From: Sapria himalayana
Lineage: Eukaryota > Streptophyta > Magnoliopsida > Malpighiales > Rafflesiaceae
Assembly (NCBI GenBank): GCA_029783825.1
Contig: JAREIK010008119.1
Span: 19,147-83,146 of the forward strand
Direction: 5' to 3'
DNA length: 64,000 nt
The translations under genes and the position numbers were made by a program. This document shows positions 44,651 to 55,589 of the stretch, in pieces. Every line of letters starts with the position of its first letter. Position 1 is the first letter of the stretch. Below the pieces are notes generated by a model. The model did not search any database, was not told the DNA's origin, and saw only the letters and a list, made by a program, of their open reading frames with translations.

Positions 44651-47600
44651 ATGCCTTTATTGGAACATAAGAGGGGTTGCTAATAATCCTTCGATAAATA
44701 GGTTAAAACATTTAATAAAAACTCATAAAATTTCTCTTGTAATCATCGCTGAACCTATGGTCCAGAAGGATCAATTAATCACCTATAGCCAAAAACTAGG
44801 ATTTAACAATGCATATGCTAATATAAATAGTAAACTCTGGATAATGTGGCAAAATTATTTGGACATTGAAATATTAAAAGATACAGAACAGGTAGTACAC
44901 TTTAAAATAAATAAAGAAACAGATGAAATAATATCGGTGGTATATGCTAAAAATGATAAAAAATCAAGGTTAGCACTGTGGGAGGAAATGCAAAACATTG
45001 CATCAAGGAATGCGCCCTGGATCATAGGAGGTGATTTTAATATAATCAGGAGCAATCAAGAAAAGAAAGGAGGTAAATCCCCAGATCCAATAGCAATCAC
45101 ACAATTTAATGAGGCGATCTCAAACTCGAAATTAATGGAAATTGATTTCACAGGTTCAAGTTACACTTGGTGTAACAATAGGAGTAAAAGAAGCACAATT
45201 TGGGCTAGACTGGATAGAGTACTGTGTAATGCTAAGTGGGTAGCTTTGCATGGGGTTACAGGGCTAAGACATCTGAATAGAACCTGTTCGGATCATTGCC
45301 CACTGCTTATTACAATATATAAGAATTACCGAGCATCAGGTAACTTTAAATTTCAGAATATGTGGGAAAAACATGCTGGCTTCGGAAAACTGGTAACTGA
45401 CTCCTGGATGGAGCCAGCAAAGGGGAAACCGATGCAAGCATTAATGGTTAAGCTTCATAGATTAAAAAAATGTCTAAAAATATGGAATAAAGAAGTCTTC
45501 GGAAATCTAAATCAAATAATAAAGCTAGAAGAGGAGAAAGTAGGAAAATTGGAATTAGAATACGATGATAATAATACAGAGGTAAAGAGACAGGAACTAA
45601 ATAAGGCTAAAGGGGACTTGAGGCTTAAGTTGCATATGGAGGAAGTATACTGGAAACAGTGTTCTAAAATTAAATGGTTGAAAGACGGAGATAGAAACAC
45701 TAAGTTTTTTCACAATATGTGTAAGATAAAGGCTCAAAAAAATAAAATTAAGGGAATTAAAAATAATGAAGGAAAATGGGTTGAAGAAGACAAACAGATT
45801 GGATCCCTCTTTGAGGAATTTTTTAAAAGCCATCTATGTGGACAGGCCCCCCAAGAAGGAAATTCATTAATGGAGGGGATTAACACAGTCATCTCACTAG
45901 AACAAAACCAAATGATGGAGAAGATCCCGGAGGAAGAAGAGATTAAAAAGGCAGTGTTTGATCTGGATAAGGATAGTGCAGCAGGGCCAGACGGTTGGAA
46001 TAATTATTTCTTTCAGCTAAACTGGCTCATAATCAAAAATGATTTGGTTCCTGCACTCGCTAGTTTTTTCGTAGGCGCGGATATTCCTAAGGCATGGGCG
46101 AATTCTTTCATAGTGCTAATTCCCAAAAAAGAATCACCTCTAAAATGTGAGGATTTTAGGCCTATAAGTTTATGTAATGCAATTTATAAGATCCTTGCTA
46201 AAATTATCCAAAACAGACTTAGTAATATTTTACCATTTATAATATCACAGGAACAAACAGGATTTGTTAAGAATAGATTAATGATTGAAAATATTAGATT
46301 AGCATCAGAAATGATGAAAGAAATAGCATATAAAACAAGAGGAAGTAACTTAGTAGTTAAGCTAGATTTATCTAAGGCATTTGATAGAGTGGAATGGCAT
46401 ACATTATGTTTCGTCATGAGAAAATTTGGTTTTTCTGAAACATGTATTGACTTAATATATAGATGTGTAACAAGTCTGGGTTAGAATTATTGTAAATGGA
46501 ATGAAAGGAGAGGAATTTAAACCTAGACGCAGTTTGAGACAGGGGGATCCATTATCGCCTTTATTGTTTGATATGTACCTAGAATTATTAATCGTTAATT
46601 TAAATAAAAGAATGTCAGAGGGAAAAATAATCCCCTTTAGACAGCCAAAAAACACTCCGAGAATTAGTTGCTTAGCTTATGCAGATGATATCATCATTTT
46701 CACAAATGCGAATAAAGCTTCATTGAAAAACCTGATGGACCTTCTACAATTATTTGAGAGGGAAACAGGACAAGCCCTTAATAAAGATAAAAGTCAATTT
46801 ATGTTAGGAAAAAAAGCTTCCGAAAAAGTGGTAAAAAAAATTAAAAACATAACGGGATTTAAACATAAAAAAGATGCTTTAGTATATTTAGGTTGTCCTA
46901 TATATGAAGGAAGGCTGAAAGAAAATTATCTAACTCCCTTACTAGACAAAATGAGAAAGAAAATAGCAGGTTGGAAAGTAGAGTTATTAGGTTTTGGGGG
47001 GAGAATTACATTAATCTCCCATGTCCTTCAGAGTACACTGGTACATATTATATCAGTCATACACCCACCTAAAAAATTTACAAATAAACTAGAGATGGAA
47101 ATGTCAAACTTTTTATGGGGCAAAAAAAACGGAAAGCAGAAAATTCACTGGAAAAATTGGAAAGCCATTTGTTATCCTAAGGCGGAAGCAGGTTTAGGTA
47201 TCATTAACTTACAGGATATGGGCTGCTTGGGACTGCAAAGGATGGTGGAGGATAAAAGAAAATGATTCCCTCTGGGCAAAATACATGCGAGCAAAATATC
47301 TAGAACAAGAACATAATCGAGTTAAGCAGAAATCAAATAGCTGGAGAGCATTGGAAAAACAAAAGGAAATAGTAGATGCTCACTCATTATTGAATAAATC
47401 GGGATGGAAATGGACCCTTAATCCACAAGGTAATTTTACGTTAAAGTCAGCAAAAGAATTGATAAGAAAAAAAAACCAGTGCAGTCTTTATTTAAATGGG
47501 CCTGGAGAGCAGGTATTCCACTGAAAATGTGCTCGCTGGCATGGAAAGTTCTGGTAAATGCACTGCCAGTGGACATTAATGTGAAAAGAAAAGGTGTTAA

Positions 47601-48558
47601 AATGGCATCCAGATGTGAATGTTGCTATACAGATGAAGAATCAACGGATCATCTTCTCTCAAGTGGAAGAATAGCTGTAGCAGTCTGGAGGGAATTAGGA
47701 GATCAGTTACAAATAAGTAAAAAAGAAGACAGAATAATTGATAGAATTAAGAGTTGGGATAACCTAAACCCTAGTAATTACATTAAAAACTGGTTAACCC
47801 AGAATCTACCTCATATAGCAATATGGTGCCTATGGAAAGCTCGTAATAAGAGTAAATTTGAGGGCATAAGTATGAATTCAAATGAAATCATTAAAGATAT
47901 AATTAAAGAAATCAGAAATATATCAAGCATAAACCCTATAAAAGTTGATGGTTCTTGCTTAAATAAGGGAGCTGGAATGTTTTGGGGCCTCGCTATTACA
48001 AATACGAAACAGGGATGGGTAAAAAGTATAAGTTGGAATAGGCCTCCGAAAGGTAAAATATCATTAAACACGGATGGTAGCTTCAATAGGGACACTGGTA
48101 TAGCAGGTGGAGGAGGGGCAATAAGGGACTCAAATGGGTATGTGATAAAAGCATTTACATCGGTTACAGTAGCATTCTCAGCCCTCCACTCGGAGATAAA
48201 AGCTTTGAAGATAGGTTTAAATGTCTGTAAAAAATTAGCCTTAGAAAATATACAAATTCAAGTGGACTCAATGCTTTTGGTAGAGTTAGTAAGTGGAAAA
48301 ATAACTCTTTGGAGGTATGAGGATGAAATAGAAATTATTTTGAACCTCATTAAAATGCTTAACGCAACAATCTTACACATATATAGAGAAGCTAATACTT
48401 TGGCGGATAGTCTTGCAAGGTTAGGTTCGATAAGAGGAGACAAAGAATTTGATGAGGTTTCGATGCCAGAAAAAGTAAAAGGAATAGCGAAACTGGATAG
48501 GAAGGCCTTCCCTTACTTAAGACTTAGTAAGGGTAACATTAAAAAAAATAGAATATAA
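44643..48558 (+). pseudogene. LINE E ORF2 (endonuclease-reverse transcriptase-RNase H), almost intact
   Basis: 613 codons are open from 44643: endonuclease (residues ~1-225: YWNIRGVANN, AEPMV, GGDFNIIRS, TIWARLDRV, CSDHCPLLI), a linker, and reverse transcriptase (AAGPDGWNNYFF, FRPISLCNAIYKILAKI, EQTGFVKNR, KLDLSKAFDRVEW). A 2-base loss at about 46475 shifts the frame. The polymerase continues at 46501-47265 (RQGDPLSPLLFDMY, AYADDIIIF, GCPIYEGRLKENYL). Two more frameshifts, near 47225 and 47475, precede the last 359-codon piece: zinc region (SRCECCYTDEESTDHLL) and RNase H with all four acidic residues (NTDGS, HSEIKAL, QVDS, ANTLADS). The RNase H tail is typical of one plant L1 lineage. Confidence 0.93.
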
Positions 48559-49889
48559 AATCCAGTAGCTCCTGTGAAGGGGAATCGGAAAATTAAAATA
48601 ATAGAAAGATAGAATATGGAAAACAGAATAGGATAAGTATAAAATTGTGGTAGCTTCTTGGCAGAGGAATCTATTTATGCAGATTAACAGCGAAGAAACC
48701 ACCAGAAAAGGTAGCTGTTGTAATATTCCTTTACAGAAACTGCAAGCATCACCTCACAAGCCAAAGATAAGGGAATGTAAAGGTAAGGGCTGGAATTTTC
48801 TGTCTCTTTGGTATGTTTTCTGGTTTTGTTTGCAGGAAAGCATTAAAGGGGCAATCAAATCATATTCCTTGGAATTAATCGTAGTGTGTAACGGATAAGT
48901 GTCTGTAAAAGTTGGTCATGTGTTATGTTTTTTTGAGACTGTAAATCTGTCATGTGTTATGTTTTTCCAGCAAGAGTCTGTAACTAGCAAGAGTCAAGTC
49001 ATGTTTTAATTCTTAACAGCGTTTAATTATGTTGTAAGGGTTAGAAGTCTGAAAGTTTCAGAATCATGTGTGGTATTAGTAAAAGGTCCTAGGAGAGTTA
49101 AGTGTCTAGTCCAGGAGGTCGGTACAGAGGATGCTGCAATGCGTGGACAGAATGGGCAACAGGGTAGAAAGAAATTGGCAAAGCGGGAGATAGTCCTGTT
49201 ACTATAGGAAAGAAATATAAGGATGCTGCAAACTCACTTGGAATGGGCTCTCAAGATGTGAATCTAAAGCTATTTTGTTAAACAAAGAGGGTCAAGGAAC
49301 ATGATAGATAGAAGAGGGAAGATTCAGCAGAATATGGGCAACAAGGTGGAAAGATAAGCTAGAAGATGGACCGAAGATTCTTATGATCTGATCATCAACT
49401 CAACTTGTTCAAGAGGAATCGAATTAAAAAGAAGCTGAAAAAGTTAAGAGGAGTTAAAAGCCAGTGAAAATCAGCCGCAAATTTCAGGTATACATGTAAG
49501 AAAATATGCTATGTTGGAATGTGGTTTTGGTTGCAGGAAATAGTTTAATCACTAAAGCCAAACAAGGAGGAGCAAAGGAGAGATCTAATTTTCAATTTAG
49601 GAGTTAGTGAATGAAAGGAGCATTAAAGAGCTACACAGAGCAAAGGTAAGATACATGTCTGCAGCGAAATGAACAAATACAAGAAAGCAGCTTCAAGATT
49701 GTAGTATAGGGATGCTTGTGCAATAAATGTCCTCATACAGAGGCTTTGACTAGATTGCACTTATGCTATCTTCAAATTAGTTAGGATTTGGACAAGGGTG
49801 TAAGAGGGATAAAGGGTAGATTCTAGTTTGTAAAAACGGTATTCCTCCGCCAAAAGAGAGGGCTATTAATAAATAAACACCTTTAAAAA
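48559..49889 (+). other. LINE E 3' UTR and conserved 3' terminus
   Basis: About 1.3 kb without a conserved frame. It includes a repeated GTCATGTGTTATGTTTTT segment (near 48915 and 48950). The last ~95 bases are the family terminus (GGGTGTAAGAGGGATAAAGG, GGTATTCCTCCGCCAAAAGA, GAGGGC, AATAAATAAACACC, TTTAAAAA), ending at the perfect target-site duplication. The TSD thus fixes the true 3' end of the family: a short A run and no satellite. Confidence 0.8.
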
Positions 49890-49907
49890 AGCATTTGGGT
49901 TAGAATC
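49890..49907 (+). repeat. Target-site duplication of E, right copy
   Basis: An exact second copy of AGCATTTGGGTTAGAATC, next to the A tail of E. It is followed by ATTGTAAATGG, the continuation of D. Confidence 0.95.
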
Positions 49908-51988
49908 ATTGTAAATGGAATGAAAGGTGAAGAATTCAAACCAAGACGTAGCTTGAGACAGGGGGATCCATTATCGCCCTTATTATTTGATATGTACTTA
50001 GAATTGTTAATTCTTAATTTAAATAAAAGAATGTCAGAGGGCAAAATAATCCCCTTTAGACAGCCAAAAAACTCCGAGAATAAGTTATTTAGCTTATGCA
50101 GATTATATTATTATTTTCACAAATGCGAATAAAATTTCAATGAAGAACCTTATGGACCTTCTACAATTATTTGAGAAGGAAACAGGTCAAGCCCTTAATA
50201 AAAAAAAAGTCAATTTATGTTAGCAAAAAAATCTTCGGAAAAAGTGGTAAAAAAATTAAAAACATAATGGGTTTTAAACATAATAAGATGCTTTAGTATA
50301 TTTAGGTTGCCCGATATACGAAGGAAGGCTGAGAGAAAATTATCTAACGCCTTTACAAGATAAAATGAGAAGGAAAATAGCAGGTTGTAAAGTATATCTA
50401 TTAGGGTTTTGGGGGAGGATTACATTAATCTCCCATGTTCTTCAAAGTACACTGGTCCATATTATATCAGTCATACATCCACCTAAGAAATTCACAAATA
50501 AAATAGAAATGGAAATGGCAAATTTTTTATGGGGTAAAAAAATGGAAAGTAGAAAATTCACTGGAAAAATTGGGAAGATATTTGTTATCCAAAACCGGAA
50601 GCAGGGTTAGGCATCATTAATTTACAGGACATGGCGACTGCATGGGACTGTAAAGGTTGGTGGAGGATAAAAGAAAATGATTCCCTCTAGGCAAAATATA
50701 TGCGAGCAAAATATATGCGAGCAAAATATCTATAACAAAAACACAATCGCCTTAAGCAGAAATCAAATAACCAGAAAGCATTGGAAAACAAAAGGAAATA
50801 GTAGATGCTCACTCATTACTAAAAAATCGGGATGGAAATGGACCCCTAATCCACAAGGTAATTTTACGTTAAAGTCAGTAAAAGAATTGATTAGAAAGAA
50901 AAAACCCGTGCAATCTTTATTTAAATGGGCCTGGAAAGCAGGTATTCCGTAGAAAATGTGCTCGCTGGCATGGAAAGTTCTGGTAAACGCATTGCTTGTG
51001 GATACTAATGTGAAAAGAAAAGGTATTAAAATGGCTTCCAGATGTGAATGTTGCTTTGCAGAAGAAGAATCAATGGATCATCTACTTTTAAGTGGAAGAA
51101 TCGCTGCAGCAGTCTGGAGGGAATTAGGAGACCTGAAACAAATAAGTAAAAAAGGGATAGAATAATTGATAGAATTAAGAATTGGGAGAATGAAAACTCT
51201 AGTAGTCATATCAAAAATTGGCTTACTCAGAATCTACCTTATATAGTAATATGGTGCCGATGGAAAGCTCGTAATAAGAGTAAATTTGAGGGCATAAGAA
51301 TGAATTCAAATGAAATTATAAAATATAATTAAATAAATAAGAAATATATCTAGTATAAACCCTATAAAAGTTGATGGTTTATGTTTAAATAAGGCAGCTG
51401 GAATGATATGGGGCCTCACTATTACAAATACTAAACAGGGATGGGTAAAGAGTATAAGATGGAATAGGCCCCCAGGAGATAAATATCACTAAACACGGAT
51501 GGTAGCTTCAATAGGAACACTGGTATAGCAGGTGGAGGGGGGGGGTAATAAGGGACTCAAACAAGATTGTTATAAAAGCATTTACATCGGCTACTGAAGC
51601 ATCCTCAGCTCTCCACTCGGAGATCAAAGCTTTGAATATAGGATTAAATGTCTGTAAAAAGTTAGATTTAGAAAATATACAAATTCAAGTAGATTCTATG
51701 CTATTGGTAGATTTAGTAAGTGGAAAAATAACTCTCTCGAGGTATGAAAATGAAATGGAAATAATTTTGAACCTCATTAAAGTGCTTAATGCATCAATCT
51801 TACATATATATAGAGAAGCCAATATTTTGGCGGATAGCCTTGCAAGATTAGGTTCGATAAGAGGAGAACATGAATTTGATGAGGTTTCGATGCCAGAAAA
51901 ACTAAAAGGAATAGCGAGATTAGATAGGAAGGCCTTTCCTTATTTAACATTTAGGAAGGGTGGTATTAACAAAAAGAATAAAATATGA
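49890..51988 (+). pseudogene. LINE D ORF2, second part (polymerase active site, zinc region, RNase H)
   Basis: Pieces in order: RQGDPLSPLLFDMYLELLI; the active-site segment reading AYADY (second Asp to Tyr, after a 2-base loss); YLGCPIYEGRLRENYL; FWGRITLISHVLQSTLVHII; a local duplication of the MRAKYM segment (50698-50733); GWKWTPNPQGNFTLKSVKEL; the zinc region with SRCECCFAEEESMDHLL; and RNase H (NTDGSFNRNTGIAGGGG, then QVDSMLLVDLV, HIYREANILADSLARLG). A 9-G run at 51537-51545 shifts the frame within RNase H. About eight further small indels and stops are present. The last frame ends NKKNKI. Confidence 0.88.
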
Positions 51989-52948
51989 GAATTATAAGAA
52001 TATAAGTTGTTAATTGTTATGGTGCTGTGGTAGCCTCTGTGCAGGGGAATTTCTGTCTCTGCAGGTAAACAGGTATGAAATGTAGGCGAAGGTAATAGGG
52101 TAAGGTAAGATATTGGTTGTTAGCATATTTTTACTGTTATTTCTCTTTCTTAGCAGTGAAGTACCTTGTAAAATACAGAAAATTCAGTCAGCTGCTGGAT
52201 TTTGGAATCTTAGAGCATGTGCTGTTTTGTTATTGATGGTTTACAGTTCATTTTAATGTTTAAGTTAAGTGGCTATGTGTGAATGTTGTGAAAAGTCATG
52301 GGTTAATTTATGGTAGTTTATAGTTTATTTGGACTTTTAAGTGTCTAGAATAGGAGACTGGTCTGGCAGCTGTCTAAAGCTGGAAGAATCAGCTTATGAG
52401 TGTTTAAAGGGGCACCGATGTAAGCAGAAATGGAGACAAAATAAAGTGCAGAAGTAATCACTTTGAGTAATTTGATAGCTTTATTAAGCAGGATCAAAAG
52501 AGGTTAAAGAGCAAAGAATAACATCAAAGGCATGAAGCAAGAGCAGCCATAAGGTAAACTAGATGAATGAATGAGTATGTAGACATGTTGCTTTCTTTTG
52601 CAGGAAATCAGTAAAGTCAATATAAAATAAGCATAAACCAGGAGTCTAAAAGGGCAGAAACTTATGGAAACCCCACGAAGAAGTAGGAGCACAATCGGAT
52701 GCCAAAGATTATATCAAGGAATGTTAAAGCTATACGCAAGAAATTTAAAGCTAACCTCAAATAAGTGCATTCATTGCAAATTATTCTCTAGGATAGATGA
52801 CTAGCAATTTTAATTTTAATTTTAATTTAAAGTTTGATGTTAAAGGTTAAGGTTGTAAGTGGGGAATGGGTAGATTTTAGTTTGTAAAAATGGTATTCCT
52901 CTGCCAAAAGAGAGGGTTAATATTAATAAACTCCTTTTTTTAAAAAAA
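51989..52948 (+). other. LINE D 3' UTR and conserved 3' terminus
   Basis: Just under 1 kb, non-coding, with no recognised gene. A TTTTAATTTTAATTTTAATTT run lies near 52808. The conserved terminus starts near 52853 and ends in a T7/A9 stretch at the C1 junction. Confidence 0.75.
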
Positions 52949-54113
52949 AAGTAGTAGTAGGCAATATTAATAAATTCGGCTGGAAATGGAAATTAAATGA
53001 GGAAGGCATATTCTCTCTAAAATCAACCAAGAATCTAGTTAGGAATAGAAAACCTCCACAAGAAGTGTGGAAATGGTATTGGAATAATAATAATTCATTT
53101 AAAATTCACCTATTCTCATGGAAAACACTATCTAACATTATTAGACATATGTATACAAAAAAAAGGCATAAATTTAGCTTCTAGATGTGAATGTGCAAAA
53201 TAAATATAGAATCCTCAGATCATCTATATTCACAGGAAAATTAGCATCAAAGATATGAGAAAATTTTGAGAAGGAAATGGGCTTGAAATGTAAAAATCAA
53301 ACCCTTTAAAGTAGAATTCTAAAATGGATGGGGGGGGGGGGGATAAAGATAAATTTGCACAATATAGCTCCAAACCACCATTCCACCTCTAAAAGTATGG
53401 TGTATATGGAAAAAAGAAACTAAATTCGGTACAAGAATATAAAAATGAAAATAGAAGACATAGAGAAATATTAAAAAAGAAATAATTACTATATCAGAAG
53501 TTTTCTTGTTAAAAAATCTTACATATATAGAAAATGAAGACTATATAGATAGATAGCAATTAAGAATTTTAAAACCTAAACCCTTAAAGTTTATAAATAT
53601 TCACTTGAACAAACCCTCAAAGAACTAGCTAACTCTTAATACAGATGGGAGTTTTAAAAGAGAAATGGGTATCATTGGAGGTGGTGGAATACTTAAAGTC
53701 TTTGTAGGCAAGGTGCTATGGGCATACACTAGAAAATTGATAGCAAGCACTCCCCTATAAGTAGAAATTCTTGCTCTCATGTTAGGTCTAAAATTGTGCA
53801 AAACTAAAAACTTAAAAAATATTTAAATTCAAGTGGACTCATTAACCTTGGTAGGTATAATTTAGGACAAAAATTGCTATGGAAATATATAAATGAGATA
53901 GAGGAAATTAATCAACTAATAATGGAATTAAATGGCAATATAAAACATATTTTTAGAGAATGCAATCAAGCTACTGATAAGTTAGCTAAAGATGGAAAAA
54001 AATTAGGAAATCAAGACATTGAAGCCTATAATATTCCGAATAAATATAGAGGCATCCTCGCATTAGATGAAACAGTATTCCATATAATTAGGAAAGTTAA
54101 AGATAATAGTTAA
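52949..54113 (+). pseudogene. LINE C1, part 3 of 3 (zinc region and RNase H end)
   Basis: C1 resumes with FGWKWKLNEEGIFSLKSTKNL, matching B's GWKWKLNEE. The zinc region follows near 53170 (NLASRCEC, SSDHLYS, broken), then a 13-G run (53330-53342), then RNase H: LNTDGSFKREMGIIGGGG near 53637, QVDSLTLVGII, and the last open piece (53874-54113) with HIFRECNQATDKLAKDGKKL and the terminal KYRGILALDETVFHI..KVKDNS. It ends like LINE B (KVKVNS). The catalytic first Asp is kept. No typical 3' terminus follows. Confidence 0.85.
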
Positions 54114-54328
54114 ACAACTTTTATATTATAATATATATTAACATATATTACTTTTATATTATCATATTTGATGTACAAATTTCTAGAAAGGAGAAACCTC
54201 GGCTCAACACATCCTAGTCATGTGGGATGTGCACATCAGAATAGCTTACAAGCATACCTCATCCTGGTCCTGTGGGATGTGCTATGCTATGATAACTTCC
54301 ACAATAAGAAATGCAGCATAAGAATCTC
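54114..54328. repeat. Short unique stretch with a 50-bp-spaced direct repeat
   Basis: AT-rich bases follow the C1 stop, and then a 23-base sequence (54210-54232, CATCCTAGTCATGTGGGATG plus TGC) is repeated at 54260-54282 with two changes. The distance is exactly 50 bases. No coding frame or LINE 3' UTR similarity is recognised. The stretch ends at the CACTA terminus. Confidence 0.6.
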
Positions 54329-54960
54329 CACTACAAGAAAATATCAATATAGCTAAGAAAATTTAGCTAGGGATCAATCCTAGCTAAATTTTGAGTGATT
54401 AGCTAGGAAATACGAAGAGATTTCTAATTTTACATTGAAATAAAAATATGGGATGGAATAGTGACGGAATTGGTCGATTGAATAATTTTTGATTCTATAT
54501 TTTTAGTAAATTTACACACAATGAAAAGAGGGAAATTTAACGACGGATATAGCGATGAAATTTTTCTAGCTATCTAGATCCATAGATAATCCGTCATTAG
54601 TGTTTTTGTAAATTCAGCACAAAGGAAAGAGAGCAATTTAGTGATGGAGTTAACGATGGATTTAGCGATGAAATTTCTCTAGTTAATTAGATCAAGACAT
54701 AATTTGTCACTAATATTTTCGTAAATTCTACGCAAAAAAATTAGGGAATTTCACAACAGATTTAGAGGTGAAATTTCTCTTAGTTAATTAGATCCAGACA
54801 TAATTTGTCACTAACATTTTCATAAATTCAAAGCAAAGAAAAGCAGAGAACTTAGTGAAATATTTAGTGATAGATTTAGTGACTGAATTTATCTAGCTAA
54901 TTAGATCTAGACATAATCTATCACAAAATAATTATCTGAATTTATTTTTTTATAATTTCA
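54329..54960 (+). mobile_element. One end of a CACTA (En/Spm-type) DNA transposon
   Basis: CACTACAAGAAAA at 54329 is the typical terminal sequence of plant CACTA elements. Just inside is a perfect palindrome (AAAATTTAGCTAGG at 54358-54371 against 54379-54392). Then about 4.5 diverged subterminal repeats of 100-114 bases follow (starts near 54552, 54665, 54765 and 54879), each with a GATGAAATTTCTCTAG-like start and an AATTTGTCACTAA-like segment. Such subterminal repeats bind the transposase in this superfamily. No transposase frame and no matching TTTTCTTGTAGTG end is seen, so it is a truncated or interrupted copy. Confidence 0.75.
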
Positions 54961-55589
54961 TATATAATTGGAAGCAATAATTTCATAAATATTTATTTTC
55001 TCAAAAATATATGCTTTTAGCTAGAGATTTTTCCCTAGATATTTAGGCTTGTGATAATTTTTGTGACAAGTTTTTAATAATTTAATTTTTTAGCATTATT
55101 TATTGTAATATTTTATGTAATTTTCTATATTAAAGGTATGTCATGATCTATAGATGAGTGATCCTTGAAGGACATTATCTCCTCGTATAATTATAAAAAT
55201 AGGATATTATAAAAATTAGTTCATAAATATATAAATAAGAATAAAAAATTTTATTAAATAAGACTAAAATAACTATTTTTTTTGATTATAAATTAATTAA
55301 AAAAATTATACAAAATATTTTTCAGATATTTTAATTATGATATTTAATTATTTGTATTAAAAAACATTATATAATTTATTATATAATTATAATAAATTTG
55401 AAAATATTTTAATTAAAAAATAAACATAGATAAAAATTACTACTAATAAAAAGCTAAAATTAACAATTATTTGATTAATAAAAAAAATTATAAAAATATA
55501 TGAATTAATGAAAAAACAAGTAAATATTAATATTATTAGTATAATAATAAAATATTTTTATGATTATTGGAATCTTTTAAAAAAATAAT
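54961..55589. other. Very AT-rich stretch, no gene recognised
   Basis: About 630 bases of very AT-rich sequence with many TTATATAATT and AAAAATTA runs and no open frame of note. It may be the interior of the CACTA element or old intergenic DNA. It ends where LINE F similarity starts on the minus strand. Confidence 0.5.

Larger units (their letters stand above)
43019..49889 (+). mobile_element. LINE E, full-length, youngest L1-type retrotransposon, nested in D
   Basis: 6.87 kb flanked by a perfect 18-bp target-site duplication. It has a 5' UTR, both ORFs with few lesions, a 3' UTR and the conserved 3' terminus with a short A tail. All active-site motifs of endonuclease, reverse transcriptase and RNase H can be read, so only indels and a few stops inactivate it. 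The perfect duplication and third-level nesting make it the most recent insertion in the window. Confidence 0.95.
49890..52948 (+). mobile_element. LINE D, right part (after E)
   Basis: It begins with the second copy of the 18-bp duplication and continues D's ORF2 (IIVNGMKGEEFKPRRSLRQG) to its stop at 51988, 3' UTR and terminus (GGTATTCCTC, TGCCAAAAGAGAGGG, TTAATAAACTCC, T-rich then A9). It ends where C1 resumes with AAGTAGTA. Confidence 0.9.

Noticed and set aside
44855..46655. Minus-strand frames across LINE E (and similar ones in A, C2 and D)
   Set aside because: Antisense shadows of ORF2; the sense strand shows the conserved motifs.
54329..55589. Complete CACTA element up to LINE F
   Set aside because: No TTTTCTTGTAGTG end and no transposase frame were found, so only one end is claimed.
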